Shown: piece by piece, positions 1 through 6,024 of the stretch | Position numbering within the stretch: the stretch's first letter is position 1 | Layout of the letters: the number at the start of each line of letters is the position of its first letter | NCBI GenBank assembly: GCA_021827885.1 | Contig: JAKAUD010000237.1 | Coordinates: forward strand, 1 to 9,105 | Direction: 5' to 3' | DNA from: Thermoplasmata archaeon | Lineage (GTDB): Archaea > Thermoplasmatota > Thermoplasmata > Thermoplasmatales > Thermoplasmataceae | Length of the DNA: 9,105 bases | The notes under the pieces: generated by a model | What the model was told of the DNA's origin: nothing | Seen by the model: only the letters and a program-made list of their open reading frames with translations | Database searches by the model: none | Position numbers and translations under genes: made by a program

Positions 1-52
1 ATATTCCGTTACTTCGTGCCGGTCTCTAGCTTAAATGTGCGAGAAATCGAAA

Positions 53-60
53 TTTTTAAG
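53..60 (+). promoter_or_regulatory. Possible TATA box of rmlA
   Basis: TTTTTAAG lies 18 to 25 bases before the rmlA ATG in an AT-rich stretch. No good ribosome binding site precedes the ATG, so a leaderless or very short-leader transcript is likely. A 6-base inverted repeat (GGTCTC at 21-26, GAGACC at 64-69) flanks the box and may be chance. The call rests on position and composition only. Confidence 0.35.
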
Positions 61-77
61 ATTGAGACCTACATAAG

Positions 78-1148
78 ATGAAAGTGAAAGGTATAATCCT
101 CCATGGCGGATCAGGAACTCGCTTAAGGCCCCTTACTTACACAGATGTAAAGCAACTGCTCCCCTTGGCCGGCAAGCCCGTGAGCGAGTACGCACTTATG
201 AATCTCATAGATATCGGGATAAAGGAAATAAACATAGTTCTTGGAGAGGTAGGTAACAAGGAAGTTCTGGAGTACTATGGAGATGGGAAAAAGTGGGGAG
301 TTAATATTTCTTACACCTACCAGGGCCAACCTAGGGGAATTGCCCATGCAATAGGGATGACTAGAGATTTCATCGGGGAAGATGACTTCGTTGTTGTTCT
401 TGGTGATAATTATTTTCAGAACGGATTTGTTCATCTGCTTGAGGATTTTAAAAAGGACCGGAAGGATGCCTATGTAGCTGTCACAGAAGTGGAAAGACCT
501 GAGCAGTTTGGGGTTGCAGAAATAAAAGAAGGAAAAATAGTTAGGATAGTTGAAAAGCCAAAGGTACCCATTTCAAAATTTGCTGTGACTGGAGTATATT
601 TTCTGAAGAAAAGCATCTTCCCATTTATAGAATCCCTTAAACCGTCTTGGAGGGGAGAGTTAGAGATAACGGAGACATTCCAGATGATGATAGATTCAGG
701 GCTAAAAATAGGGTACAGCATAATAGACGGATGGTGGAAGGATACTGGAACTCCAGAGGAGTTTCTAGGTTGCAATATGATGGCTCTCGAAAAGATCACC
801 TTGGGAAATGGAGGGAACACCGGGGGCGGGCAATACTGGAGGGCAAGAATAGAGGGAGGGGTGAGCATTGATGAAGCATCGAAAATAGTTGGACCGTGTT
901 TCATTGGCTCCGGAACTAGAATAATTAACTCTTACATAGGCCCTTATACAAGCATTGGCAGAGGATGTAAGATTGTAAATTCTCACGTAGAAAACTCTGT
1001 TATAATGGATCGGGTCTCCATCGATCTGAAATCTTCTACTGCTATCAGGGAAAGCCTTATAGGGCCGTCAACTGAAATTAATTCTTCCGACGTAAATAGA
1101 AAATTTTTGAAATTGACCATTGGAAGGGATTCTAGAATCGAGGTGTAA
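78..1148 (+). CDS. rmlA: Glucose-1-phosphate thymidylyltransferase, long archaeal form (RmlA)
   Basis: This enzyme joins dTTP and glucose-1-phosphate to make dTDP-glucose, the first step of cytosolic dTDP-L-rhamnose synthesis. The 356-residue protein opens with the nucleotidyltransferase signature GGSGTRLRPLT (10-20), followed by KQLLP (25-29). Other family landmarks are QPRGIAHAI (84-92), the metal-binding LGDN (108-111), EKP (159-161), GELEITE (193-199) and WWKDTGTPE (219-227). After about residue 255 it continues into a left-handed beta-helix region of hexapeptide-like repeats (IGSGTRI, IGPYTSIGRG). That makes it longer than bacterial RmlA (about 290 residues) and typical of the long form common in archaea. 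The first Gly of the usual AGGxGTR is preceded by His9. The ATG is the only sensible start. rmlD, rmlC and rmlB follow on the same strand, which confirms dTDP-rhamnose over a UTP-dependent pathway. Confidence 0.93.
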   Translation: MKVKGIILHGGSGTRLRPLTYTDVKQLLPLAGKPVSEYALMNLIDIGIKEINIVLGEVGNKEVLEYYGDGKKWGVNISYTYQGQPRGIAHAIGMTRDFIGEDDFVVVLGDNYFQNGFVHLLEDFKKDRKDAYVAVTEVERPEQFGVAEIKEGKIVRIVEKPKVPISKFAVTGVYFLKKSIFPFIESLKPSWRGELEITETFQMMIDSGLKIGYSIIDGWWKDTGTPEEFLGCNMMALEKITLGNGGNTGGGQYWRARIEGGVSIDEASKIVGPCFIGSGTRIINSYIGPYTSIGRGCKIVNSHVENSVIMDRVSIDLKSSTAIRESLIGPSTEINSSDVNRKFLKLTIGRDSRIEV

Positions 1149-1995
1149 AGCTACGAAAATCGTGATAACTGGAGCTGATGGGCAAATTGGAAGGGAGCTC
1201 ATGAAATTATATCCTGATGCAATAGGCACATCGCACGACCCTTCCAGCAAGTTTTATCTTCCACTCGAGAATTCAGATGCGATTGTCAGGCTTCTTGAAT
1301 ATGAAAGACCAGATGTTATTGTGAACTGTGCAGCGCTGACTAATGTGGATAGGTGTGAGAATGAAAGAGAATATGCGTACAAGGTTAATGGCCTCGCAGT
1401 GAGAACAATGGAAATAGAATGCAAAAAGATTGGAGCTAAACTTATTCATATATCTACGGATCACATATTCGATGGAACCGTTGGGAACTATTCAGAAGAT
1501 ACCCCACCGAATCCTGTGAATTACTATGGTCTGTCTAAACTAGCAGGTGAACACTTTGCTCTCTCGGTGGAAGAAAATCTGATAATAAGGACTTCCGGGG
1601 TATTTGGGTACAGCAACAACTTTCCATTGTTCGTATATAGGAAACTAAAAGATGAGGAGATTGTTACAGCCATGAAGGGATTCTATTCCCCAATTCATGC
1701 CGAAAATATTGCAAGGGCGATTAAGAAACTTATTGAACTTGGGCAATGCGGAGTTATAAATGTAGCCGGTGACCGTATTTCTAGAGCGCATTTAGCGCTA
1801 AACATTGCTGAATTCTTCAAACTTGATAAAAATCTCGTAAAAGAATCAGATAAGGTACCGCTTCTTAAAGCGAAAAGGCCGTTTGATTCATCCCTCGCAA
1901 TAGATAAGGCTAGACGGTTGATTGATTTTGACTTTCATACTGTCAGATCAAATCTGGACGCTCTAAAACGATCAATAGATGCTATCAACGGATAA
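1120..1995 (+). CDS. rmlD: dTDP-4-dehydrorhamnose reductase (RmlD); start codon uncertain
   Basis: RmlD reduces dTDP-4-keto-L-rhamnose with NAD(P)H to dTDP-L-rhamnose, the last step of the pathway. Counting from the TTG at 1120, the protein has the Rossmann motif TGADGQIG (17-24), NCAALTNVD (69-77), STDHIFDG (112-119), the catalytic YxxxK pair Tyr136 and Lys140 in YYGLSK, and RTSGVFG (157-163). All are typical of RmlD within the extended short-chain dehydrogenases. The start is a puzzle. The family normally begins MKI(L/V)ITGA, but here that first codon is ACG (1153-1155), seven bases after a GAGGTG site. The only standard start upstream in frame is TTG 1120, which would add 11 residues and overlap rmlA by 29 bases. 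A TGA at 1114-1116 closes the frame above it. GTG 1162 would clip the first beta strand. I give the TTG coordinate but consider initiation at 1153 equally plausible. Confidence 0.9.
   Translation: MEGILESRCKATKIVITGADGQIGRELMKLYPDAIGTSHDPSSKFYLPLENSDAIVRLLEYERPDVIVNCAALTNVDRCENEREYAYKVNGLAVRTMEIECKKIGAKLIHISTDHIFDGTVGNYSEDTPPNPVNYYGLSKLAGEHFALSVEENLIIRTSGVFGYSNNFPLFVYRKLKDEEIVTAMKGFYSPIHAENIARAIKKLIELGQCGVINVAGDRISRAHLALNIAEFFKLDKNLVKESDKVPLLKAKRPFDSSLAIDKARRLIDFDFHTVRSNLDALKRSIDAING
1140..1145 (+). promoter_or_regulatory. Ribosome binding site GAGGTG before a non-standard start (rmlD)
   Basis: GAGGTG overlaps the last two sense codons of rmlA and matches the archaeal anti-Shine-Dalgarno complement. 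The seven bases after it lead exactly to ACG 1153, where homology places the rmlD initiator. The distance to GTG 1162 is 16 bases, and TTG 1120 lies upstream of the site, so this site fits neither of those. Confidence 0.55.
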
Positions 1996-1998
1996 GAG

Positions 1999-2015
1999 TT
2001 AAAATAAATATAAAG
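1999..2015 (+). promoter_or_regulatory. Possible TATA box of rmlC-rmlB
   Basis: A run of only A, T and two G lies between the rmlD stop and the rmlC ATG, with TTAAAATA at 1999-2006, 21 to 28 bases before the ATG. That is the position expected for a leaderless transcript. No ribosome binding site is visible ahead of rmlC, which agrees with a separate start of transcription for rmlC and rmlB. Confidence 0.45.
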
Positions 2016-2026
2016 AATTACAGCTT

Positions 2027-2575
2027 ATGCCATTCCAGTTCTTGAGAACGGAAATTCCAGATGTTATAGAAATAGTGCCAAAAATTTTTACAGACGAAAG
2101 AGGTTACTTTTTAGAGAGCTATAAGAAGTCTGACTTCTTTGCAAACGGGATAAAATTTGAGTTTGTTCAGGATAACATATCATTTTCCCAAAAAAACGTA
2201 GTAAGAGGTTTGCATTTCCAATACCCGCCTTATGAGCAGGGGAAGCTCGTGAGGGCTGTAGCTGGAAAGATTATGGATGTAGTAGTAGATATCAGGGCCA
2301 GTTCTCGAACATATGGAAAATGGGTGTCTAGGGAGCTCAGCTCCGAGAACAAGAGGATGCTTTGGATTCCTCCTGGATTCGCACATGGTCTATTCGCAAT
2401 AGAGGAGAGCGTTGTCCAATATAAGGTTACGAAGGAATACGACAAGGAATCTGAAGGTGGAATAATATATCGCGATCCTATGATTAATGTAAAGTGGCCA
2501 TCTGCCACACTTAATGTATCTGAGAAGGACCTAAAGTGGCCAAGTTTCAAAAGCTTTAATTCTCCTTTTTATTAA
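2027..2575 (+). CDS. rmlC: dTDP-4-dehydrorhamnose 3,5-epimerase (RmlC)
   Basis: RmlC epimerises C3 and C5 of dTDP-4-keto-6-deoxyglucose to give dTDP-4-keto-L-rhamnose. The 182-residue length matches the family. Visible signatures are DERGYFLESY (23-32), VQDNISFS (47-54), RGLHFQ (60-65, with the expected catalytic His63), Lys73 in QGKLVRA, VVVDIR (85-90), WIPPGFAHG (113-121), Tyr138 in the VTKEY segment as the likely catalytic tyrosine, and YRDP (148-151). It is a cupin-fold cytosolic enzyme that normally acts as a dimer. The ATG is 31 bases after rmlD and directly follows an AT-rich promoter-like stretch. rmlB begins 15 bases downstream, so rmlC and rmlB are probably cotranscribed. Confidence 0.95.
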   Translation: MPFQFLRTEIPDVIEIVPKIFTDERGYFLESYKKSDFFANGIKFEFVQDNISFSQKNVVRGLHFQYPPYEQGKLVRAVAGKIMDVVVDIRASSRTYGKWVSRELSSENKRMLWIPPGFAHGLFAIEESVVQYKVTKEYDKESEGGIIYRDPMINVKWPSATLNVSEKDLKWPSFKSFNSPFY

Positions 2576-2581
2576 AGGAAC

Positions 2582-2587
2582 GGTGAT
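2582..2587 (+). promoter_or_regulatory. Ribosome binding site deciding the TTG start of rmlB
   Basis: GGTGAT lies three bases before TTG 2591. It complements the 3' end of archaeal 16S rRNA. The protein from that TTG begins exactly with the family's MKILITGGAGFIG, so the unusual start codon is well supported. Confidence 0.6.
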
Positions 2588-2590
2588 CCA

Positions 2591-3535
2591 TTGAAGATAC
2601 TGATTACGGGTGGGGCTGGGTTCATTGGTACAAACTGCATTCTATATTTCAAGAAGAAGGGCCATGAAATCATAAATGTGGATAAATTAGGGATCGGATC
2701 AGTTGAGAAAAATTTGTCAGTATCAGATGTAAGGCTCCACAAACTTGACATCTCTAAAGAGTTCCCGAAAAAACTTATTGAGGATGTAGATCTATTAATC
2801 AATTTTGCATCAGAATCCCACGTGGATAGAAGTATAAAGGGTCCTCTTTATTTCTTCAAAAATAACCTTGGGTTGCAGATGAATATTCTAGAGGCTTTGA
2901 GGATATCTAAAAGAGAAATGAGGGTTGTACATGTTTCTACCGATGAGGTTTATGGAGATATATTGAAAGGATCATTCACAGAGGGGTCTACTTTGAAACC
3001 ATCCAGCCCCTACTCTGCATCCAAAGCTGCACAGGACATGCTTGCACTTTCATACGTTAGAACGTACGGTCTAGACATCTCTATAACTAGGTGCACGAAC
3101 AACTACGGCCCATTCCAACTACCGGAAAAACTCATACCAAAGAGCATAATTCTAGGGAGAAGAAATTTAAAGATACCTATATATGGTAATGGGAGACAAA
3201 TAAGAGACTGGATATATGTCGAAGATCACTGTGCGGCCATAGAAACTGTTGCGAAGAACGGGGGGAAGGGGGAAATATATAACGTTGCTGGAGGAAATGA
3301 AGTAAATAATATTGATATCGTGACGAAGATACTGGACTTGGAAGAGAAACCTAAGAGTTTGATTGAACTAGTCCGAGATAGACCTGGGCACGATGTAAGG
3401 TATAGCCTTGATTGTAAAAAAATAAGAGAGATTGGATGGAAACCTAAAGTGAAGTTTGAAGAGGGCCTAAAGAAGACCGTTCAGTGGTATCTCAACAATG
3501 AAGAATGGTGGAGAGATTTAATAAAGTTTGTTTAG
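2591..3535 (+). CDS. rmlB: dTDP-glucose 4,6-dehydratase (RmlB), TTG start
   Basis: RmlB converts dTDP-glucose to dTDP-4-keto-6-deoxyglucose with tightly bound NAD. The 314-residue protein shows GGAGFIG (7-13), ASESHVDRS (73-81), STDEVYG (116-122) carrying the catalytic Asp118-Glu119 pair that separates dehydratases from plain epimerases, and the YxxxK pair Tyr141 and Lys145. TNNYGP (169-174) and the substrate-binding DRPGHDVRY (263-271) are both strongly diagnostic for RmlB. The start is TTG with GGTGAT three bases upstream. It is the last gene of the rml set. Its stop is followed by a 290-base convergent gap, and the nine bases just after the stop match one end of the insertion sequence found further right. 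Confidence 0.95.
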   Translation: MKILITGGAGFIGTNCILYFKKKGHEIINVDKLGIGSVEKNLSVSDVRLHKLDISKEFPKKLIEDVDLLINFASESHVDRSIKGPLYFFKNNLGLQMNILEALRISKREMRVVHVSTDEVYGDILKGSFTEGSTLKPSSPYSASKAAQDMLALSYVRTYGLDISITRCTNNYGPFQLPEKLIPKSIILGRRNLKIPIYGNGRQIRDWIYVEDHCAAIETVAKNGGKGEIYNVAGGNEVNNIDIVTKILDLEEKPKSLIELVRDRPGHDVRYSLDCKKIREIGWKPKVKFEEGLKKTVQWYLNNEEWWRDLIKFV

Positions 3536-3544
3536 TGGGACAAT
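3536..3544. repeat. Possible solo insertion-sequence end
   Basis: TGGGACAAT is identical to bases 5671-5679 in the left inverted repeat of the insertion sequence. On the minus strand a short open frame stops with TGA just before this match, an arrangement like that of a transposase gene ending next to its terminal repeat. Nine bases alone are weak evidence and no partner end was found nearby. Confidence 0.2.
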
Positions 3545-3679
3545 CAGACAAAGTATCGTAGCACGTGGAGCATCCGGTTTTGGATCGCTATCTTCACACT
3601 ACCTATTTCTCGTACGTTTGTGCAAAACTGCCCAGATTGTAGTCCATTTCTTCTCTTTAAGACATCCTAACCTGAACTA

Positions 3680-3706
3680 TTCAAATTGATTACGGTCAAT
3701 TTTGAA
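3680..3706. terminator. Hairpin in convergent gap, possible bidirectional terminator
   Basis: TTCAAATTGA (3680-3689) and TCAATTTTGAA (3696-3706) pair with one bulged T around the loop TTACGG. It lies between two converging genes. Archaeal termination relies mostly on T-runs, and no long T-run follows directly, so the terminator role is tentative. Confidence 0.3.
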
Positions 3707-3825
3707 ATGGAAAGTTTTGCGTTCTATACATGTGCCATTTTGCATTTTCCACCAGTTCTATTTGCTTTTTAGGAGATAATAAAGGTTACGAAATCTTAAC
3801 CAAATTATGGCATATTATTTATTGC

Positions 3826-4569
3826 TTAAATGTCTCCTTTCCTTATGCTCTCTATTTCTCCCTTGAGCTTGATAATTCCAGTGCCGTGCAAATAAATATC
3901 TTTTACAAGTCTAATTAGCGAGGTATTTCTATATTTTTCTTCCTTCCAGTTTACTGGGACTTCCAAAATTTTTAACCCAACGGCGTTTGCTATGACAAGC
4001 AATTCTGTATCCCAGAACCACGAATCAATTTTTGTATTATGAAGAATTTTCTCCTTTGATTCCTTACTCAACAACTTAAATCCGCACTGATGGTCTTGTA
4101 TATTCTCTTTGAATATTAATCTCAAACCTAAGTTGTATAATTTAGAAACTTTCTTTCGAAGAGGTGGTCTTCTTGCAGATGCACCGTTTACGTACCTAGA
4201 TGCTGTAATTAAGTTGATGTCTCCTCTTTCCATTCTTTCTAAGGCAATCTTGATTATTTCAAGCCCAGTCGAAAGATCCGCATCTATAAATGCGTAGTAA
4301 TCACCAGTAAATTTTTCCCAGGCTTCTCTCACTGCAAGACCTCTTCCTAGTTTTTCTTCGTGCACTATTATGCTTACATTGGCGTGTTTATTAACAAAGG
4401 TCCTACAGATGTCAACAGATTTATCTCCAGAGAAATCAGCAACAATCGCTAATAAAAATTGAATCCCAAGGTGAGTTAAATATTCATGTAACTTTATTAA
4501 TTTATTTTCAATGATATTTTCTTCGTTATACACAGGCACTACAAGGAGGAGTTTTTTTTCTTTCTCCAT
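3826..4569 (-). CDS. Family 2 glycosyltransferase, dolichyl-phosphate glucosyltransferase-like (ALG5/DPM1 type)
   Basis: It likely moves a sugar from a nucleotide donor to a polyprenyl (dolichyl) phosphate or a growing glycan at the inner face of the membrane. The 247-residue protein opens with VPVYNEE (11-17), has the metal-binding DAD at 96-98 in FIDADLST, and ASRYVNG (123-129). Its C-terminal half is the strongest clue: IQDHQCGFKLLSKE (157-170), WFWDTELL (184-191) and EVPVNWKEE (203-211) mirror the ALG5-type QCGFK, FDxELL and EVPVxW elements. No membrane helix is evident, unlike eukaryotic ALG5. The loop that is usually D(D/N)GSTD reads ADFSGDKS (44-51), one residue short. The gene is very AT-rich, about 32% G+C in a sampled line. 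It lies downstream of the epimerase on the same strand but has its own AT-rich promoter-like stretch. The donor sugar cannot be told from the sequence. Confidence 0.85.
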   Translation of the reverse strand: MEKEKKLLLVVPVYNEENIIENKLIKLHEYLTHLGIQFLLAIVADFSGDKSVDICRTFVNKHANVSIIVHEEKLGRGLAVREAWEKFTGDYYAFIDADLSTGLEIIKIALERMERGDINLITASRYVNGASARRPPLRKKVSKLYNLGLRLIFKENIQDHQCGFKLLSKESKEKILHNTKIDSWFWDTELLVIANAVGLKILEVPVNWKEEKYRNTSLIRLVKDIYLHGTGIIKLKGEIESIRKGDI

Positions 4570-4589
4570 TTGCTTTTTTTATGCTTTTC

Positions 4590-4606
4590 TATGTTAAATA
4601 CTTAAC
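4590..4606 (-). promoter_or_regulatory. Promoter-like TATA region of the glycosyltransferase gene
   Basis: Read on the minus strand this contains TATTTAAC about 25 to 30 bases before the ATG at 4569, a leaderless spacing. The same bases form a perfect 14-base inverted repeat on the plus strand (GTTAA-ATAC-TTAAC, 4592-4605), which could serve as an operator or be a by-product of the AT-rich box. Confidence 0.4.
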
Positions 4607-4660
4607 TATTTCATTTCTAGGTTCCAAGATTAGCCAAAATGATACATGTCCTAGGGAATT

Positions 4661-5581
4661 TTAAGGTATCTCGCTGTTCTTTGTATCAGAAACTGCTTTG
4701 ACTATTTTCTTTACTCCATCTTTTACAGTATATTTTGACTCAAATTTTAGTTCTTCTTTCGCCTTTTTAACATCGGCAAGAGTGAACATCTGGTAACTCT
4801 TCAGGGGGTTTGACACGTATTCAGCCAGGCCACGATAACCCATTTCCTCTTTGACTATTTGGAAGATTGTGTTGAAATCTGTAGTTCGGCCCGTACCAAC
4901 ATTATAGGCAGATCCTGGAGTCCCGTTTCTCATCGCCAGTACAGATGCCCTTGCAGTATCTTCTACATATATGAAATCCCTGCTCTGCTTCCCGTCTCCG
5001 AAGATGGTTGGTCTCTTATTTTTTCTTATTGCATCAATAAATTTCCATATGACACTGGAATATTCCCCCTTGCTGTTCTCCCCAACACCATAAGTGTTGA
5101 AGTACCTGAGGGAAATCGTTTCCAAACCATATTTGCTTATGAGCTTAGCTGTCATCTCGTTTATCTTCTTTGTCATCGGGTAGAAGTTTGAATGGGTCTC
5201 TGGCAACACGGTCTCAACAGCTGCCTGCTTCATATCCCCATATATAGATGAGGAAGAGGCTAGAATGACCCTCTTAACATTGTTCTCTGCGCTTGCCGCT
5301 AGAATGTTGTACGTCCCCATTACATTTACCTCATATCCCTCCCCTGTCAAATTCTCGAATTCAGGTGGGGACGTCACCGCAGCGAGATGGAAGACGTAGT
5401 CAATTCCGCTGCATGCCTTTTCCAGCATCTTCAGGTTGCGAACGTCGCTCATTATGTGGTAGTCCGATCCAGAATTCTTGTCCTTTATGTCATATGTTCC
5501 AACAGTATTACCCTCTTCCTTGAGAATCTTGACGATATTCCTGCCGATGAAGCCTGATCCTCCTGTTACTAGTATGTTCAT
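4661..5581 (-). CDS. NAD-dependent sugar-nucleotide epimerase, UDP-glucose 4-epimerase/HldD-like
   Basis: This extended short-chain dehydrogenase of 306 residues probably epimerises a nucleotide-activated sugar. It shows TGGSGFIG (6-13), HLAAVTSP (65-72), SSSSIYG (109-115), the catalytic Tyr134 and Lys138 (YPMTK), RYFNTYG (159-165), a KGEYSSVIWKF segment (171-181) and SRDFIYVED (200-208). The tail NPLKSYQMFTLAD (258-270) followed by KAKEEL recalls archaeal proteins annotated either as UDP-glucose 4-epimerase or ADP-heptose 6-epimerase. RmlB's Asp-Glu catalytic pair is absent, so it is not a dehydratase. The ATG has AGGAG upstream with a 5-base spacer. Before the insertion sequence arrived it was divergent from hddA across about 120 bases, which makes a role in heptose-nucleotide metabolism attractive but unproven. 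Confidence 0.85.
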   Translation of the reverse strand: MNILVTGGSGFIGRNIVKILKEEGNTVGTYDIKDKNSGSDYHIMSDVRNLKMLEKACSGIDYVFHLAAVTSPPEFENLTGEGYEVNVMGTYNILAASAENNVKRVILASSSSIYGDMKQAAVETVLPETHSNFYPMTKKINEMTAKLISKYGLETISLRYFNTYGVGENSKGEYSSVIWKFIDAIRKNKRPTIFGDGKQSRDFIYVEDTARASVLAMRNGTPGSAYNVGTGRTTDFNTIFQIVKEEMGYRGLAEYVSNPLKSYQMFTLADVKKAKEELKFESKYTVKDGVKKIVKAVSDTKNSEIP

Positions 5582-5602
5582 CCAAACTCCTAATCAATAA
5601 AA

Positions 5603-5610
5603 CAATAAAT
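5603..5610 (-). promoter_or_regulatory. Possible TATA box of the epimerase gene
   Basis: On the minus strand ATTTATTG lies 22 to 29 bases before the ATG at 5581, with AGGAG (5591-5587) between it and the start. The 14-base palindrome at 5616-5629 is immediately upstream of the box. Confidence 0.35.
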
Positions 5611-5615
5611 CTCTA

Positions 5616-5629
5616 TCTGTCATGACAGA
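5616..5629. promoter_or_regulatory. Perfect 14-base palindrome, candidate operator
   Basis: TCTGTCATGACAGA is perfectly self-complementary and lies five bases upstream of the likely TATA box of the epimerase gene, where archaeal regulators often bind. Its half-site TGACAG resembles TAACAG in the inverted repeat next to the hddA TATA box (7142-7157), so one regulator might bind both. Confidence 0.4.
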
Positions 5630-5656
5630 ATAGCCCGCTATAGCCGCATTTTCTGA

Positions 5657-5665
5657 AAGTAACAG
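5657..5665 (+). repeat. Left target-site duplication of the insertion sequence
   Basis: AAGTAACAG directly abuts the left end of the element and is repeated exactly at 7139-7147 just outside the right end. The repeat stops matching on both sides, so the duplication is nine bases. Its being perfect argues for fairly recent insertion without later rearrangement. Confidence 0.85.
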
Positions 5666-5685
5666 AGTTTTGGGACAATATTACT
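5666..5685 (+). repeat. Left terminal inverted repeat
   Basis: AGTTTTGGGACAATATTACT matches the reverse complement of 7119-7138 at 17 of 20 positions, with the core TTGGGACAA identical. The stop codon of the passenger gene (5681-5683) lies inside it. Confidence 0.85.
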
Positions 5686-5983
5686 TGTGGAACCCTCTTA
5701 ATATTTCTTCGTCATCTGCTGTCAGCTTGACTTCTCTCACATGTAGTGTGAGAGAATAGCTGTTCAGGAAGTCCAGCACCTTTTCCCTGTCCTCCTTTCT
5801 CAGTATTACCACACCCCTCAGAATCTTCCTGTGTGGAATATCCTCCAGAAAACCATGCCTGTGGTATTTGTACCTCCCCTTCCACGAAGATGAATCCTGT
5901 CCATAGAACTTCTGCATGAACTTGTTTATAGTATTTCTGTCCGTTCTCTCGTGAAACTGGAAGAGCACCATGGTTCCGTTCAT
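5681..5983 (-). CDS. Small basic protein of unknown function carried by the insertion sequence
   Basis: I do not recognise this protein of about 100 residues. It looks like a real gene: the frame is intact across nearly the whole left half of the element, and the translation is balanced. From the ATG at 5983 it has a basic N-terminal half with an aromatic run around GRYKYHRHGF, then IPHRKILRGVVIL, then a helix-like segment, and it ends with an acidic-basic tail. No signal peptide or membrane segment is seen. A GTG at 5998 is the upstream alternative and an ATG at 5971 a shorter one. I chose 5983 because TTAAATAAT (6004-6012, minus) lies about 25 bases above it. Transcribed divergently from the transposase, it could be an accessory or regulatory factor for transposition, or cargo; neither can be told from sequence. 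Confidence 0.6.
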   Translation of the reverse strand: MNGTMVLFQFHERTDRNTINKFMQKFYGQDSSSWKGRYKYHRHGFLEDIPHRKILRGVVILRKEDREKVLDFLNSYSLTLHVREVKLTADDEEILRGFHK

Positions 5984-6003
5984 TATGTATGATATCACAC
6001 ATA

Positions 6004-6012
6004 ATTATTTAA
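6004..6012 (-). promoter_or_regulatory. TATA-like box between the divergent insertion-sequence genes
   Basis: Read on the minus strand, TTAAATAAT lies about 25 bases before the ATG at 5983. The AT-rich stretch 5999-6014 is nearly symmetrical and may serve transcription both ways, although its spacing to the transposase TTG at 6025 is short. Confidence 0.35.
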
Positions 6013-6024
6013 GCTTGTTTATTA

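Larger units (their letters stand above)
3536..3825. other. Convergent intergenic region, no recognised gene
   Basis: This stretch separates rmlB (+) from the glycosyltransferase (-), so it should hold the 3' ends of both transcripts. It contains TGGGACAAT directly after the rmlB stop, a minus-strand open stretch of about 40 codons ending near 3546, a hairpin at 3680-3706, and T-rich runs near 3765-3772 that could end rml transcription. Much of it may be insertion-sequence debris, but I recognise no protein in it in any frame. Confidence 0.5.

Noticed and set aside
470..904. Minus-strand open frame of 144 codons across rmlA
   Set aside because: It lies wholly inside the strongly supported rmlA on the other strand, and its translation is low-complexity with no family motif.
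2230..2550. Minus-strand open frame of 106 codons across rmlC
   Set aside because: Antisense to a gene with clear RmlC motifs; the peptide looks like a frame shadow.
3730..3918. Plus-strand frame of 62 codons running into the glycosyltransferase
   Set aside because: More than half is antisense to the glycosyltransferase and the start has no ribosome binding site or promoter.
5712..6002. Second minus-strand frame overlapping the passenger gene
   Set aside because: It reads as glycine/glutamine-rich nonsense, whereas the alternative frame gives a balanced protein with a TATA-like box at the right distance.
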